DNA from: DAIDKA01 sp035506335
GTDB taxonomy: Bacteria; Pseudomonadota; Gammaproteobacteria; Steroidobacterales; Steroidobacteraceae
Assembly: GCA_035506335.1 (NCBI GenBank)
Contig: DATJPN010000014.1
Location: forward strand, 1 to 16,643
Direction: 5' to 3'
Length of the DNA stretch: 16,643 nucleotides
Below, one piece after another: positions 1 through 7,654 of the stretch. Made by a program: the position numbers and the translations under genes. How positions within the stretch are numbered: position 1 is the stretch's first letter; each line of letters begins with the position of its first letter. Below the pieces are notes generated by a model that did not search any database, was not told the origin of the DNA, and saw nothing but the letters and a program-made list of their open reading frames with translations.

Positions 1-2
1 GA

Positions 3-293
3 CGGGATCATTATCCTTACACGTCCCCGGTGGGCGAGTTCCCGCCGAATCCCTTCGGCCTGTACGACGTGTCCGGCAACGTGTGGCAGATGGTGCAGGA
101 CTGCCGCCATCCCTCGTACGAGGGCGCCCCGACCGATGGCAGCGCCTGGACGGATGGTCCGTGCGACAGCCGCGTGGTGCGCGGCGGCGGATACGCCGGC
201 ATACGGCGGGCCATGCAGACCGCCGCGCGGGCTGCGGCAGGTGAAACCTTCGACTCGGCCGAGCTGGGGTTTCGAGTCGCCGAAGGGCCTTAA
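3..293 (+). CDS. C-terminal fragment of SUMF1/formylglycine-generating-enzyme-fold protein
   Basis: This is the tail of a gene that begins upstream of the window; the frame is open from base 3 to the TAA at 291-293. The fragment shows the hallmark C-terminal half of the FGE-sulfatase (SUMF1) fold: NPFGLYDVSGNVWQMVQDC, then a P-x-D-G-S-A-W segment, R-V-V-R-G-G-G-Y and the closing E-L-G-F-R-V. Most bacterial members of this broad family are not true sulfatase activators. Relatives serve as EgtB-like or stress and signalling modules, so the exact role cannot be read from the tail. The usual R-G-G-S-W is R-G-G-G-Y here. Two cysteines flank the variable loop, but I cannot equate them with the FGE catalytic pair. 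The stop codon overlaps the convergent stop of the next gene (TTAA). There is no evident link to the oxidoreductase cluster. Confidence 0.85.
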   Translation, partial: RDHYPYTSPVGEFPPNPFGLYDVSGNVWQMVQDCRHPSYEGAPTDGSAWTDGPCDSRVVRGGGYAGIRRAMQTAARAAAGETFDSAELGFRVAEGP

Positions 294-1486
294 CGCCGGA
301 TCCACCGCGCGAGTGCCAGGAAGACGGCTCCCGAGATCATCATGCTGGCGGGCGCGATCAACATGGAGTAGCGAATCGCCAGGCTGCCGAGGCTGGCGGC
401 CAGATGCTCATCGAGCGCACCGACCAGCGGTGGCCCGATACTCTGTCCAACCAGGTGAAAGATCAGCAGATACAGCGCCGCGCCGAGCGCGCGCATCCGG
501 ACGTCGACCACCGTCAGCAGCAGGGCAAATGTGCAGGGCGTGGCACCGCTGACCAGCAGCGTATCGAGGCCGATTCCCGTCTGCCAACCCCGGGCGTCAC
601 TCGTGAACAGGAAGATCAGCTCGGCGGGTCCCGCCAGCAGGCACAGCAATCCGGGCAGCCACGCCAGCCAGCGCGGATCCCGGTGGCTGAGCAGGGTGAC
701 GCAGACGCCTCCGGCCAGGGAGGCGGCGATTCCGAAAAGCCCCCGGTACACCCCGAGATACCCGCCGGCAGCCGCGGATGACAGGCCGTGCGCGCGCAGC
801 AGGAACGTCGGAGCCCAGGCGGTAATGATTCCATAGCTGATGCTGAAGAACGTGCCGCCAAGCACCAGCACGATGAACGCGGGTGAGCGCAGAGCGAGGG
901 CCAATCCCTCCCTGAAGGCGATGCCCTCGGCGGGGCGCCCTGCAGCAGCACCCGGCGTGGACTCGCGAATCACGAGCTGCATGACCAGGGCCAGTACCAG
1001 CCCGAGTGCGCCCATCACGACGAAGGCGCTACGCCAGCCGTGGGCGGCGCTGAGCCACCCGACCAGCGGAAACCCGACCATGATGCCCAGCGGCGCTCCA
1101 CAGGTGAGCACTGAAAACGCCGCGGCGCGGGTGCGCGCCGGGAAGTGATCGGCGATCAGTGCCGAAGCGGGTGCCGTTGTCGTGGCTTCCCCGAGGCCGA
1201 GTGCCACCCTGGCGGCCGCCAGTTCCAGTGCCGTGCCCGCCAGAGCGGTCGCCGCGGTCACGAGACTCCAGAAGGCAAGGCCCAGCAGAATGATGCGGCT
1301 GCGGCTGCGGCGGTCCGCCAGCCATGCGACCGGCACGCCGGCCAGCGCATACACGAGCATGAATGCCGGCCCCGTCAGGGCTCCGAGCATCGTATCCGTC
1401 AGATGAAGTTCCTGCTTCAGCTGCGGCAGCACCAGCGCCATCATGTTGCGATCGACGCTGTTCAACGCGACGATCGCGGTGATCAC
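290..1486 (-). CDS. Spinster-like MFS transporter with atypical start
   Basis: A major facilitator superfamily permease with about 12 membrane segments, expected in the inner membrane. The N-terminal region reads LNSVDRNMMALVLPQLKQEL, then L-T-D-T-M-L-G-A-L-T-G-P-A-F and the motif-A loop G-V-P-V-A-W-L-A-D-R-R. This pattern is typical of the Spinster-like family (proton-coupled export or uptake of lipids and small hydrophobic molecules). The first canonical start in frame is GTG 1486, but this cuts TM1 in half. The frame stays open upstream to the TGA at 1577-1579 and encodes R-R-A-V-I-T-L-L-V before the GTG, completing TM1. The only well-placed ribosome-binding site (GAGGGGA, 1563-1569) sits 7 nt before an ATA codon at 1553-1555, which would give 421 aa, a normal family length. 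So this is either a near-cognate start, a lost start or a sequencing error. It converges with the SUMF1 gene and diverges from the DHA2 exporter. Confidence 0.85.
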   Translation of the reverse strand: MITAIVALNSVDRNMMALVLPQLKQELHLTDTMLGALTGPAFMLVYALAGVPVAWLADRRSRSRIILLGLAFWSLVTAATALAGTALELAAARVALGLGEATTTAPASALIADHFPARTRAAAFSVLTCGAPLGIMVGFPLVGWLSAAHGWRSAFVVMGALGLVLALVMQLVIRESTPGAAAGRPAEGIAFREGLALALRSPAFIVLVLGGTFFSISYGIITAWAPTFLLRAHGLSSAAAGGYLGVYRGLFGIAASLAGGVCVTLLSHRDPRWLAWLPGLLCLLAGPAELIFLFTSDARGWQTGIGLDTLLVSGATPCTFALLLTVVDVRMRALGAALYLLIFHLVGQSIGPPLVGALDEHLAASLGSLAIRYSMLIAPASMMISGAVFLALARWIRR

Positions 1487-1562
1487 CAGCAGGGTGATGA
1501 CGGCGCGTCGCGCAGCCGGCGGTGCTTGCGTCTGACAGGGCCCTGGACCGTCTATTTGGTAA

Positions 1563-1569
1563 TCCCCTC
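1563..1569 (-). promoter_or_regulatory. Strong ribosome-binding site in front of an ATA codon
   Basis: On the minus strand GAGGGGA is followed by exactly 7 nt and then ATA (1553-1555), in frame with the Spinster-like transporter. No ATG, GTG or TTG lies in frame between the upstream TGA (1577-1579) and GTG 1486. The position is what one would expect if ATA were the original ATG. Confidence 0.5.
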
Positions 1570-1648
1570 GACTATTTCAGTGCCTGATGCCCGGGTGCCG
1601 GGCCAGAGATGCCAGGGCAGACTTGTGCAGTCAACTTGCCTATGCAAG

Positions 1649-1660
1649 AGTGTCTACACT
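1649..1660. promoter_or_regulatory. Operator-like palindrome, site A
   Basis: AGTGT-CT-ACACT is a perfect inverted repeat with 5-bp arms and a 2-bp centre, about 98 bp upstream of the DHA2 exporter start. It matches sites B (11673-11684) and C (15377-15388) under the consensus A(G/T)TGT-NN-ACA(C/A)T. A second small inverted repeat, CTTGC-CTAT-GCAAG, lies immediately upstream at 1635-1648. The GT-NN-AC core resembles operators of FadR-subgroup GntR or some TetR regulators. That assignment is inference and no regulator gene is in the window. Confidence 0.5.
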
Positions 1661-1757
1661 TAAGTCTGCCATTCACGATGGTTTTGTCAATGTGATCGAT
1701 GTGAATGCCGGCTTGGTCCGCATCCGTATGCGGCAGACCGCCATCCGGGGGACCTCG

Positions 1758-3161
1758 ATGATCCTGATGCGCCACATTCTGACCATTGCCTTCGTCGGCC
1801 TTTCCGGCTTCGTGATGATGAGCGACTTCTCGTCCCTCAGCGTGGCCCTGCCGTCGATTTCCCGCCAGCTGCAGATGACGCCCACGGCGCTGTCGTTGAT
1901 CGGGTCCATGAGCACGCTGATGTTCGCGAGCTTCCTGATCCTGGGAGGGCGGCTGATCGACATATACGGCGCGGTGCGCACCTGCGCTGCGGGGCTCGTG
2001 CTGTATCTGCTGGGTTCACTCGTGGCGGCCAGCGCAGCCGGGGCGGCGATGCTGATCGCGGCGCGCGCCCTGCAGGGCCTCGGCTTCGCCCTGCTGGGGC
2101 CGGCGGGATTCTCGAAACTGAACACGGGCCTGCCCGCCGGACCCATCCGCAATCGCGGCGTCGGCATCTACGCGGCCGCGCAGGGCGCGGCGATGATCGC
2201 CGGATCGGTTTGCGGCGGCGCGATCACCACCTACTTTGGCTGGCGTGCCGTCTTTCTGATGAACGTCGCGACTGTAATCGTTACTCTTGGGCTCGCGTTC
2301 GTGCTGTTGCGCCGCGAGCCTGAGATTACGCGGCCGGGCTCCCTGGATGTGTTCGGGTCCGTCCTGATTGCCACCAGCACGGCGTTGCTGGTCTGGGCAC
2401 TGACGAAGGTCGGGCAGGTCAGTTGGAGTTCACCGGAAGTGCCGCTGACACTGGGCGGGGGCCTGGTGGGTTATCTGGCCTTCGCCCTGTACGAGCGGAC
2501 CCTGGCACAGCCGCTGATCCCCCTTGGGCTCTTCCGCGAGAAACGCATGATCGCCAACACCCTGGCGACCCTGGGGATCATGGTGGCAGCGGCGGCGATG
2601 TTCATCCTGCCGAATCTGTACATGCAGCGCGTCATGGGTTTCTCGGCTGCGCAATCCGGATTTGGAATGCTGCCGCAGGCCCTGACCAACATCACCAATG
2701 GCGGATTGCTCGCCTATGCCATCGGCCGTTTCTCTTTCCGGCAGAACCTGGCCATCGCCAGCGCGGTATACGTGACGGGTCTGTCCCTGTTTCTCCTGCT
2801 ACCGCTGTTCATGCCAAATGCCGGCTATGCGGTCCTGATCGGCGTACCGCTGGTCCTGGCCTCCTTTGGTGGTCCGTTCGGTGCCTTTGCGATTCTGGCG
2901 AACAGCACCGCAAATTCTCCGGCCCATCAACAGGGCATGGTCACCTCCGTGGTGATGAGTTCCCAGCAGATCGGACTGGCGTTCGGCGTCGCCATGGTCC
3001 TCACCATCGCCGCCTCGGGCGAGGCGCTCGGGGCCGGTGTGGCGATGTCGTTGCGGTACGGCTATGTCGCCTGCCTCGGTGCGGCGCTCTTCGGGGCGAT
3101 CTGCGCCCTGGGCGGACGCCATCAGCACGTGGCCGGGACGCGCGCGAACGTGGCGGTTTGA
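1758..3161 (+). CDS. DHA2-type MFS exporter (first copy)
   Basis: An inner-membrane drug:proton antiporter-like permease of 467 aa. It has the start region S-D-F-S-S-L-S-V-A-L-P-S-I (about residues 22-34), the motif-A loop G-G-R-L-I-D-I-Y-G (63-71) and A-L-Q-G-L-G in TM4, as in 14-helix DHA2 multidrug exporters. ATG 1758 is chosen because GGGGGA (1747-1752) lies 5 nt before it; ATG 1767 is also possible. A longer frame reaches back to 1587 but would add about 57 non-membrane residues and run over operator site A. The stop overlaps the GMC start by 4 bp (TTGA), so translation is probably coupled, and it heads the seven-gene unit. It is clearly paralogous to the truncated exporter at 15397 (shared L-P-N-L-Y-M-Q and S-A-A-Q-S-G-x-G-M-L-P). 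Family knowledge suggests efflux of a toxic or amphipathic compound; the substrate is unknown. Confidence 0.9.
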   Translation: MILMRHILTIAFVGLSGFVMMSDFSSLSVALPSISRQLQMTPTALSLIGSMSTLMFASFLILGGRLIDIYGAVRTCAAGLVLYLLGSLVAASAAGAAMLIAARALQGLGFALLGPAGFSKLNTGLPAGPIRNRGVGIYAAAQGAAMIAGSVCGGAITTYFGWRAVFLMNVATVIVTLGLAFVLLRREPEITRPGSLDVFGSVLIATSTALLVWALTKVGQVSWSSPEVPLTLGGGLVGYLAFALYERTLAQPLIPLGLFREKRMIANTLATLGIMVAAAAMFILPNLYMQRVMGFSAAQSGFGMLPQALTNITNGGLLAYAIGRFSFRQNLAIASAVYVTGLSLFLLLPLFMPNAGYAVLIGVPLVLASFGGPFGAFAILANSTANSPAHQQGMVTSVVMSSQQIGLAFGVAMVLTIAASGEALGAGVAMSLRYGYVACLGAALFGAICALGGRHQHVAGTRANVAV

Positions 3162-4789
3162 GCGCGTCCGACCGGGCCGTGCGCGCCACTTTCATCATCG
3201 TCGGCGCCGGATCCGCCGGCTGCGTGCTCGCCAACCGGCTGTCCGAGGACCCTGCGGCCTCGGTGCTGTTGCTGGAGGCCGGCGGAACGGACACCCGCCC
3301 GGTGCTGCAGATGCCACTGACCTGGCTGACTGCGGCCACCGCCAGGCGCTTCGGCTGGGGCTACCTGTCCGAGCCCGAGGCCTGCGCCGAGGGACGCATC
3401 CTGCCGATTCCGCGAGGCAAGGTGCTGGGCGGCTGCTCCTCCATCAACGGCATGATCTACGCCCGCGGTCACAGCAGGGACTACGACGATTGGGCGGCCA
3501 TGGGCCTTGCGGGTTGGTCGTATGCGCACGTCCTGCCCTATTTCCGGCGCTCCGAAAGCAACTGGCGCGGCAGGTCCGACTACCACGGCGATCAAGGCCC
3601 GCTGGCTACCCGTCGTATACACGATCCACGCGAGCCGATCCGCGAGGTCCTGTTCGCGGCAGCCCGAGAACTGGGGTACCCCTGCATCGAGGACGGCCAC
3701 AGTGCGACCGAGGAGGGCTTTCTCGTACCGGACTTCACCATCCAGAACGGCCGTCGCGCCAGTGCCTCCACCCAATACCTGGCGCCGGTGCGCGGCAGGT
3801 CGAACCTGCGCATCCTGACGGGCGCCCTGGCCACCCGCGTGGTTCTGGAGGGAACGACGGTCCGTGGCGTCGAATTCGAGCACCGCGGCAACCGTATGAG
3901 CGCGCAGGCCGAGAGTGAGGTCATCCTGTGCGGCGGCGCCTTCAACTCGCCCAAGCTCCTGCTGCTGTCCGGAATCGGTCCGGCCGGGGAGATCCGATCC
4001 GCCGGCATCACGCCGGCGCACGACCTTCCGGGGGTCGGACGGAACCTGCAGGAGCATCCGACAATCTTCGGCCTGCACCAGGCCCGGACCCGGGAGACCT
4101 TCGAGCCGCAGTTGCGCATGGACCGCCTGGCATTCTCGATCGGGCGATGGTTCCTGTTCGGCAATGGGCCCGCCTCCGGCATGCCTTTCGGCATCGCAGG
4201 CTTCTGCCGCAGCCATCCCGAGTGCGACCGGCCCGACATCCAGCTGATGGCAACACCCACGGCCATGCACGCGCGGCCGTGGTTTCCCATGCTCAGGCCC
4301 GGAGTCGGCCATTTCATTTCCACCGGGGGCCTGGCGCTGCATCCACGCAGCCGCGGAAGCGTCCGTCTGCGCAGCGCCGATCCTCATGCCCCGCCGCGGA
4401 TCCACTTCTCGCTGCTCGAGGATCCGGCCGACCGCCTGGCGCTGCGGCAATGCGTGCAGACCATGCGGTCCTGGATGGGGACGAGTGCGGCGGCGAGGCT
4501 GGTGGGGGCGGAGGTCATGCCCGGCCCCCTGGTGCAGACGGACGCGCAGATCGATGCCTACGTCCGGGCCAACGCCGGCATCTCCCACCACCCGGTCGGT
4601 ACCTGTGCCATGGGCACCTCCGAGGCTGCAGTGGTGGACGGGCAGCTTCGGGTGCGGGGGATCGACCGCCTGCGGGTCGTCGATGCCTCGATCATGCCCA
4701 ACATCGTGGGCGGCAATACCAATGCGCCAACCATGATGATCGCGGAAGTCGCGGCGGACCTGATCCGCGGACGCCCACCCGCGACCTAG
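3158..4789 (+). CDS. GMC-family FAD-dependent alcohol/choline dehydrogenase-like oxidoreductase
   Basis: A flavoprotein of about 543 aa that would oxidise a primary or secondary alcohol, passing electrons to a quinone or similar acceptor. It has the N-terminal Rossmann fingerprint VGAGSAGCVLANRL (residues 15-28) and L-L-E-A-G-G. GMC signature 1 is around R-G-K-V-L-G-G-C-S-S-I-N-G (86-98), and signature 2 is G-G-A-F-N-S-P-K-L-L-L-L-S-G-I-G-P. The catalytic region is H-H-P-V-G-T-C-A-M-G (H477/H478), and the closing G-G-N-T-N-A-P-T holds the partner Asn (N520 or N522). All key residues are present and the length is normal. The start is either TTG 3158, whose TTGA overlaps the exporter stop, or GTG 3179, which gives a more typical N-terminus; neither has a strong ribosome-binding site. 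It is closest in pattern to BetA/AlkJ-type dehydrogenases. The substrate cannot be read from sequence. Confidence 0.92.
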   Translation: MSASDRAVRATFIIVGAGSAGCVLANRLSEDPAASVLLLEAGGTDTRPVLQMPLTWLTAATARRFGWGYLSEPEACAEGRILPIPRGKVLGGCSSINGMIYARGHSRDYDDWAAMGLAGWSYAHVLPYFRRSESNWRGRSDYHGDQGPLATRRIHDPREPIREVLFAAARELGYPCIEDGHSATEEGFLVPDFTIQNGRRASASTQYLAPVRGRSNLRILTGALATRVVLEGTTVRGVEFEHRGNRMSAQAESEVILCGGAFNSPKLLLLSGIGPAGEIRSAGITPAHDLPGVGRNLQEHPTIFGLHQARTRETFEPQLRMDRLAFSIGRWFLFGNGPASGMPFGIAGFCRSHPECDRPDIQLMATPTAMHARPWFPMLRPGVGHFISTGGLALHPRSRGSVRLRSADPHAPPRIHFSLLEDPADRLALRQCVQTMRSWMGTSAAARLVGAEVMPGPLVQTDAQIDAYVRANAGISHHPVGTCAMGTSEAAVVDGQLRVRGIDRLRVVDASIMPNIVGGNTNAPTMMIAEVAADLIRGRPPAT

Positions 4790-4807
4790 ATGGATTCGTG
4801 CGACTCA

Positions 4808-4813
4808 CAGGGG
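4808..4813 (+). promoter_or_regulatory. Ribosome-binding site deciding start of first NmrA-like gene
   Basis: CAGGGG lies 6 nt before ATG 4820. This favours 4820 over ATG 4790, which directly abuts the GMC stop codon and lacks a ribosome-binding site. Confidence 0.6.
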
Positions 4814-4819
4814 TTTCTC

Positions 4820-5731
4820 ATGGCATCGAGCGGCGGCAAACGAACATTACTTGTAACCGGAGGCAGCGGCCGGCTGGCCCGTCAGGTCATCGACCTGCTG
4901 CTGCGGCAAGGCACTGACCGGATCGTCACCACGACCCGTACACCGGAGCAGGCCGATGACCTGCGGCGCCGGGGAGTCGAGGTCCGGCGCATGGATTTCG
5001 ACGACGACGTGGACAGCATCGCTGCGGCCCTCGCCGGCGCCGACCGCATGCTCATGGTCAGCACCCATGCCGTCGGCCGCAGGCCGGAACAACAGGGGCG
5101 GGTCGTCACGGCGGCGCAGCGGGCGGGGGTCGGGCACATGCTCTATACGTCCTGTGCGTCCCCGAATCCCAATCCCATCAGTGCGGTCGTGTCCGACCAC
5201 TTCTGGACCGAGCGTGCCATCTTCGCCAGCTCCATGCCCTGGACGATACTGCGGCACAATATGTACTCCGAACACGTGTTCCTGTTCCTGCCCACGGCGC
5301 TGGCGGCGGGCCAGTTGCGTACGTCGCTGGGCTCCGGCGCGCGCTCTTACATCACGCGCGAGGACTGCGCGGCGGCAGATGCCGCGGCACTGCTGGGCAC
5401 ATGGACTGACAGCCGCATCTATGATGTCGGCGGCCCCGAGGCCCTGACCACCGATGACGTGCTGGGTATCGTTCATGAGCTGACCGGCAAAACCATTCGC
5501 CACGTCCCGACGAGCGATGCGGAGTCGTTGCGCGATTTTGCCGCGAGCGGCCTGCCGGAAGGGTTTCCAGAGGCGGCCGTGGGCTTCGACATCTGCGCGC
5601 GGTATGGCTATCACGCGATCCTGGCCCCCGCGGTGCGCGAACTGACCGGGCGTGACCCCGAGTCCCTTCGGGCCTATCTCGCTCGCCATCTCGACGCGGT
5701 GCTGTCGGGGCGGGCGCGCGTGGATCTCTAG
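4820..5731 (+). CDS. NmrA-like / atypical SDR NAD(P)-binding oxidoreductase (first copy)
   Basis: A cytoplasmic protein of 303 aa with an N-terminal Rossmann nucleotide-binding motif, LLVTGGSGRLARQV (residues 10-23), and V-T-T-T-R-T after beta-2. It has the Y-T-S segment (109-111) typical of NmrA-like atypical SDRs, a group that includes NAD(P)H:quinone oxidoreductase 2 (QOR2) and redox-sensing proteins. The C-terminal half carries Y-D-V-G-G-P-E-A-L-T, the usual second-domain marker. The classical Tyr-x3-Lys catalytic pair is not evident, so it may be a quinone or enone reductase or an NADP sensor. The gap to the GMC gene is 30 bp and to the SnoaL gene 32 bp, consistent with one transcript. 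It is paralogous to the gene at 7655 (same T-G-G-x-G-x-L-A, same Y-T-S, same G-P-E-A-L). Confidence 0.85.
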   Translation: MASSGGKRTLLVTGGSGRLARQVIDLLLRQGTDRIVTTTRTPEQADDLRRRGVEVRRMDFDDDVDSIAAALAGADRMLMVSTHAVGRRPEQQGRVVTAAQRAGVGHMLYTSCASPNPNPISAVVSDHFWTERAIFASSMPWTILRHNMYSEHVFLFLPTALAAGQLRTSLGSGARSYITREDCAAADAAALLGTWTDSRIYDVGGPEALTTDDVLGIVHELTGKTIRHVPTSDAESLRDFAASGLPEGFPEAAVGFDICARYGYHAILAPAVRELTGRDPESLRAYLARHLDAVLSGRARVDL

Positions 5732-5763
5732 GTCGGCACCTCATGGCAATACGGGAGCACTGT

Positions 5764-6708
5764 ATGCAATTCACACGTTGGCTGGTCATGGTTCCGCTGG
5801 CGGCCGCGGCGATGTGCGGGTCGGTCTGCCGCGCGGATCCATCGGCGGATGCCCAAACGGAGGCGACCCGCGTGATTGCGCGCGGCTTCCTGCACCAGCT
5901 GTTCACAGTGCAGGATTCCTTTGGCGCCTACCGAAGGTATGCGACACCGGACTTCGTGCAGCACAATCCCGAAATGGCCGACGGTATTGCGGGGCGGGAG
6001 GCCTTCTTCCGGGCACGCGCCAGTCAATCGGGCGGGCACCCCGCGAAGATGGTCAACGTGTACAGCATCGTGCTGGTGGACAAGGATCTGTTCGCCATCC
6101 ACCATCACGGCTTCAGCGGCCCGGATGACAAGGGCCGCGTCTTCGTCGACATCTGGCGCGTGTCCAGTGGGCGCATCGTCGAACACTGGGACGTGATTCA
6201 GCCCTATCCGCCGACGATGCTGCATGCCAACGGCATGGCCTGTGGCCGTGGTGAGACGTACGCGACCGCGGTCGCTCTCGTGTCCTCTCCTGAGAACCCG
6301 ACCTGCGGCTTACCCGACCCGAAGGCGTCCCGGGCCGCATCGGTCAGGGTCGTGGACCAGTACACGGCCGATGTGCGCACCGGCGACATCCGCGGCGCCA
6401 TCACCCGGTGGTTCACCAACGACTACCGTCAGCACAGCCCCAACATCGCCGACGGGCGCGAGGGGGCGATCGTCTATCTGGAGCGGGAGTATGGCAAGGC
6501 AGCGACGGCGTCACCGAAGGCGACCGCCACGCGCACCATCGCCGAGGGGGACTACGTGCTGGAGCACCGCCAGGTGCTGTATCCGGGTGCGACCCGGCTG
6601 AGCACGAATGTCGACATCTTCCGTGTCCGCGACGGCAAGGTAAGCGAGCACTGGGACGTGAAGCAGCCGGTGCCGGACACTTCGGCCAACCGCAACGGGA
6701 TGTGGTAA
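5764..6708 (+). CDS. Exported protein with two SnoaL-like (COG4922-type) domains
   Basis: A 314-aa protein with a signal peptide (M-Q-F-T-R-W-L-V-M-V then an Ala-rich core, likely cleavage at C-R-A|D around residue 24), so it is probably periplasmic. ATG 5764 is preceded by GGGAG (5753-5757) with 6-nt spacing; the in-frame ATG 5743 would spoil the signal peptide. The mature part is two tandem NTF2/SnoaL-fold domains. The first has F-V-Q-H-N-P-E-M-A-D-G and then V-D-I-W-R-V-x-x-G-R-I-V-E-H-W-D-V-I-Q. The second has Y-R-Q-H-S-P-N-I-A-D-G and then V-D-I-F-R-V-R-D-G-K-V-S-E-H-W-D-V-K-Q. This matches predicted SnoaL-like aldol-condensation enzymes (COG4922). The family chemistry is aldol-type or isomerase chemistry on polyketide-like or enolisable substrates, but many members are uncharacterised. 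It is 2 bp from the DoxX gene. Fusion of two copies plus export is unusual. Confidence 0.85.
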   Translation: MQFTRWLVMVPLAAAAMCGSVCRADPSADAQTEATRVIARGFLHQLFTVQDSFGAYRRYATPDFVQHNPEMADGIAGREAFFRARASQSGGHPAKMVNVYSIVLVDKDLFAIHHHGFSGPDDKGRVFVDIWRVSSGRIVEHWDVIQPYPPTMLHANGMACGRGETYATAVALVSSPENPTCGLPDPKASRAASVRVVDQYTADVRTGDIRGAITRWFTNDYRQHSPNIADGREGAIVYLEREYGKAATASPKATATRTIAEGDYVLEHRQVLYPGATRLSTNVDIFRVRDGKVSEHWDVKQPVPDTSANRNGMW

Positions 6709-6710
6709 AA

Positions 6711-7148
6711 ATGCGCTATCTGATCCTGTGGATTCGCTGGGTATTCGGGGCCCACACGCTGTTCTCGGGGCTCAACTACTTCTTCAACTTTTTCCCGACG
6801 CCGGCGATCGACCTGTCCCCGGCCGGCCCCTTCGTGGCCGCCATGACGCAGGTGGGCCTCTATGATCTCATCAAGGTCGTCGAGGTGGTGGTCGGGGCGG
6901 CGCTGCTCCTCAACTGGTACGTGCCGCTGGCGCTGCTCGTGGAATTCCCGATCACTGTCAGCATCTTTCAGCTGGACGTGATCATCGATCATACCCAGCG
7001 GCCGCTGATCATCGGCACGCGGGAGCTGGTCTTCAACCTTTTCCTGATGGCGTCCTACGCCGGATATTACCGGGCGCTCCTCACTCGCTGTGCCCCCTTG
7101 AGCGAGCTGTGGCGTGCAACGGCCCTGCCGCGGAGTTCGCGCCCGTGA
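6711..7148 (+). CDS. DoxX-like small integral membrane protein
   Basis: A 145-aa hydrophobic protein with about four membrane helices. The first runs from L-I-L-W-I-R-W-V-F-G to G-L-N-Y-F-F-N-F-F. A central pair, with V-E-V-V-V-G-A-A-L-L-L, is followed by P-L-A-L-L-V-E-F-P-I-T-V-S-I. The last is L-V-F-N-L-F-L-M-A-S-Y-A-G-Y-Y. The F-F-P-T-P opening and the layout fit DoxX/DoxD-like inner-membrane proteins, some of which are quinone-linked or assist redox enzymes. The function of this copy is not known. ATG 6711 starts 2 bp after the previous stop. The 3' end overlaps the next GTG by 4 bp (GTGA), so it is translationally coupled on both sides. An open frame extends upstream inside the SnoaL gene, but that part is only a shadow. 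Confidence 0.75.
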   Translation: MRYLILWIRWVFGAHTLFSGLNYFFNFFPTPAIDLSPAGPFVAAMTQVGLYDLIKVVEVVVGAALLLNWYVPLALLVEFPITVSIFQLDVIIDHTQRPLIIGTRELVFNLFLMASYAGYYRALLTRCAPLSELWRATALPRSSRP

Positions 7149-7651
7149 GCCCTTACGACGTGATCCCGTATTCCCTCGCCACGGTGGCGCTGCTGGCGGC
7201 CCTGGCGCGCGACTGGCGTTCCGGCACGAGGACGCAGGCGAGCCCGGTGCCGGCTCCACCGATGGCGCCGCTGGACGTGGTCGCGACCTTCGATGCTCTC
7301 ATCATGGAGCACAAGGCGCGCGAGGCGATCGACCGCTTCATCGCGCCCGACTTCATCGAGCATGATCCAACCGTCCGCGGCGGCGGGCGCGAGGGCCTCT
7401 ACGAATACATGGTGCGGGAGGGTTGGGACGGGAGCCAGAACCCCAATCGCGAACTGGTCGATATCGTCGACCGCCGGTTCGCGGCAGGGGAGTTCGTCGT
7501 CACGATGCATCACATTTTTCGCCGTCCCGGTGACCGGGGCACGATGTTCATCGACGTATTCCGTGTCACCGATGGCCGCATCGTCGAGCACTGGGACCTG
7601 TTCCAGGAAGTACCCGAGCGCAGCAATGACAACCCCAACACGATGTGGTGA
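7145..7651 (+). CDS. SnoaL-like (COG4922-type) protein with N-terminal hydrophobic segment
   Basis: A 168-aa protein with a single NTF2/SnoaL domain from about residue 43 to the end. It has F-I-E-H-D-P near the domain start, M-H-H-I-F-R-R-P in the middle, and V-F-R-V-T-D-G-R-I-V-E-H-W-D-L-F-Q near the C-terminus, finishing N-P-N-T-M-W. This is the same signature as both domains of the protein at 5764. Residues about 6-21 form a short hydrophobic stretch (V-I-P-Y-S-L-A-T-V-A-L-L-A-A-L-A) with no clear cleavage site, so it could be a membrane anchor. The start is GTG 7145, overlapping the DoxX stop (GTGA). An upstream frame to 7109 lies within DoxX and is less likely. It probably works with its duplicated relative; the reaction is unknown. 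Confidence 0.82.
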   Translation: MSPYDVIPYSLATVALLAALARDWRSGTRTQASPVPAPPMAPLDVVATFDALIMEHKAREAIDRFIAPDFIEHDPTVRGGGREGLYEYMVREGWDGSQNPNRELVDIVDRRFAAGEFVVTMHHIFRRPGDRGTMFIDVFRVTDGRIVEHWDLFQEVPERSNDNPNTMW

Positions 7652-7654
7652 GGC

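Noticed and set aside
1587..1757. N-terminal extension of the first DHA2 exporter back to 1587
   Set aside because: It adds non-membrane, non-homologous residues and covers the operator-like site. ATG 1758 has a good ribosome-binding site and a normal N-terminus.
2423..3157. N-terminal extension of the GMC frame inside the exporter gene
   Set aside because: The sequence is a shadow of the exporter in another frame. The GMC fold begins just after 3158 and the total length is then normal.
3613..3624. TCGTATACACGA, similar to the operator consensus
   Set aside because: It lies inside the GMC coding sequence and matches poorly in the outer arms; it is probably chance.
3122..4591. Long minus-strand open frame (489 codons) opposite the GMC gene
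   Set aside because: The translation is Gly/Arg/His/Gln-rich without recognisable motifs, while the plus strand encodes an intact GMC dehydrogenase with all signatures. It is a high-GC shadow frame.
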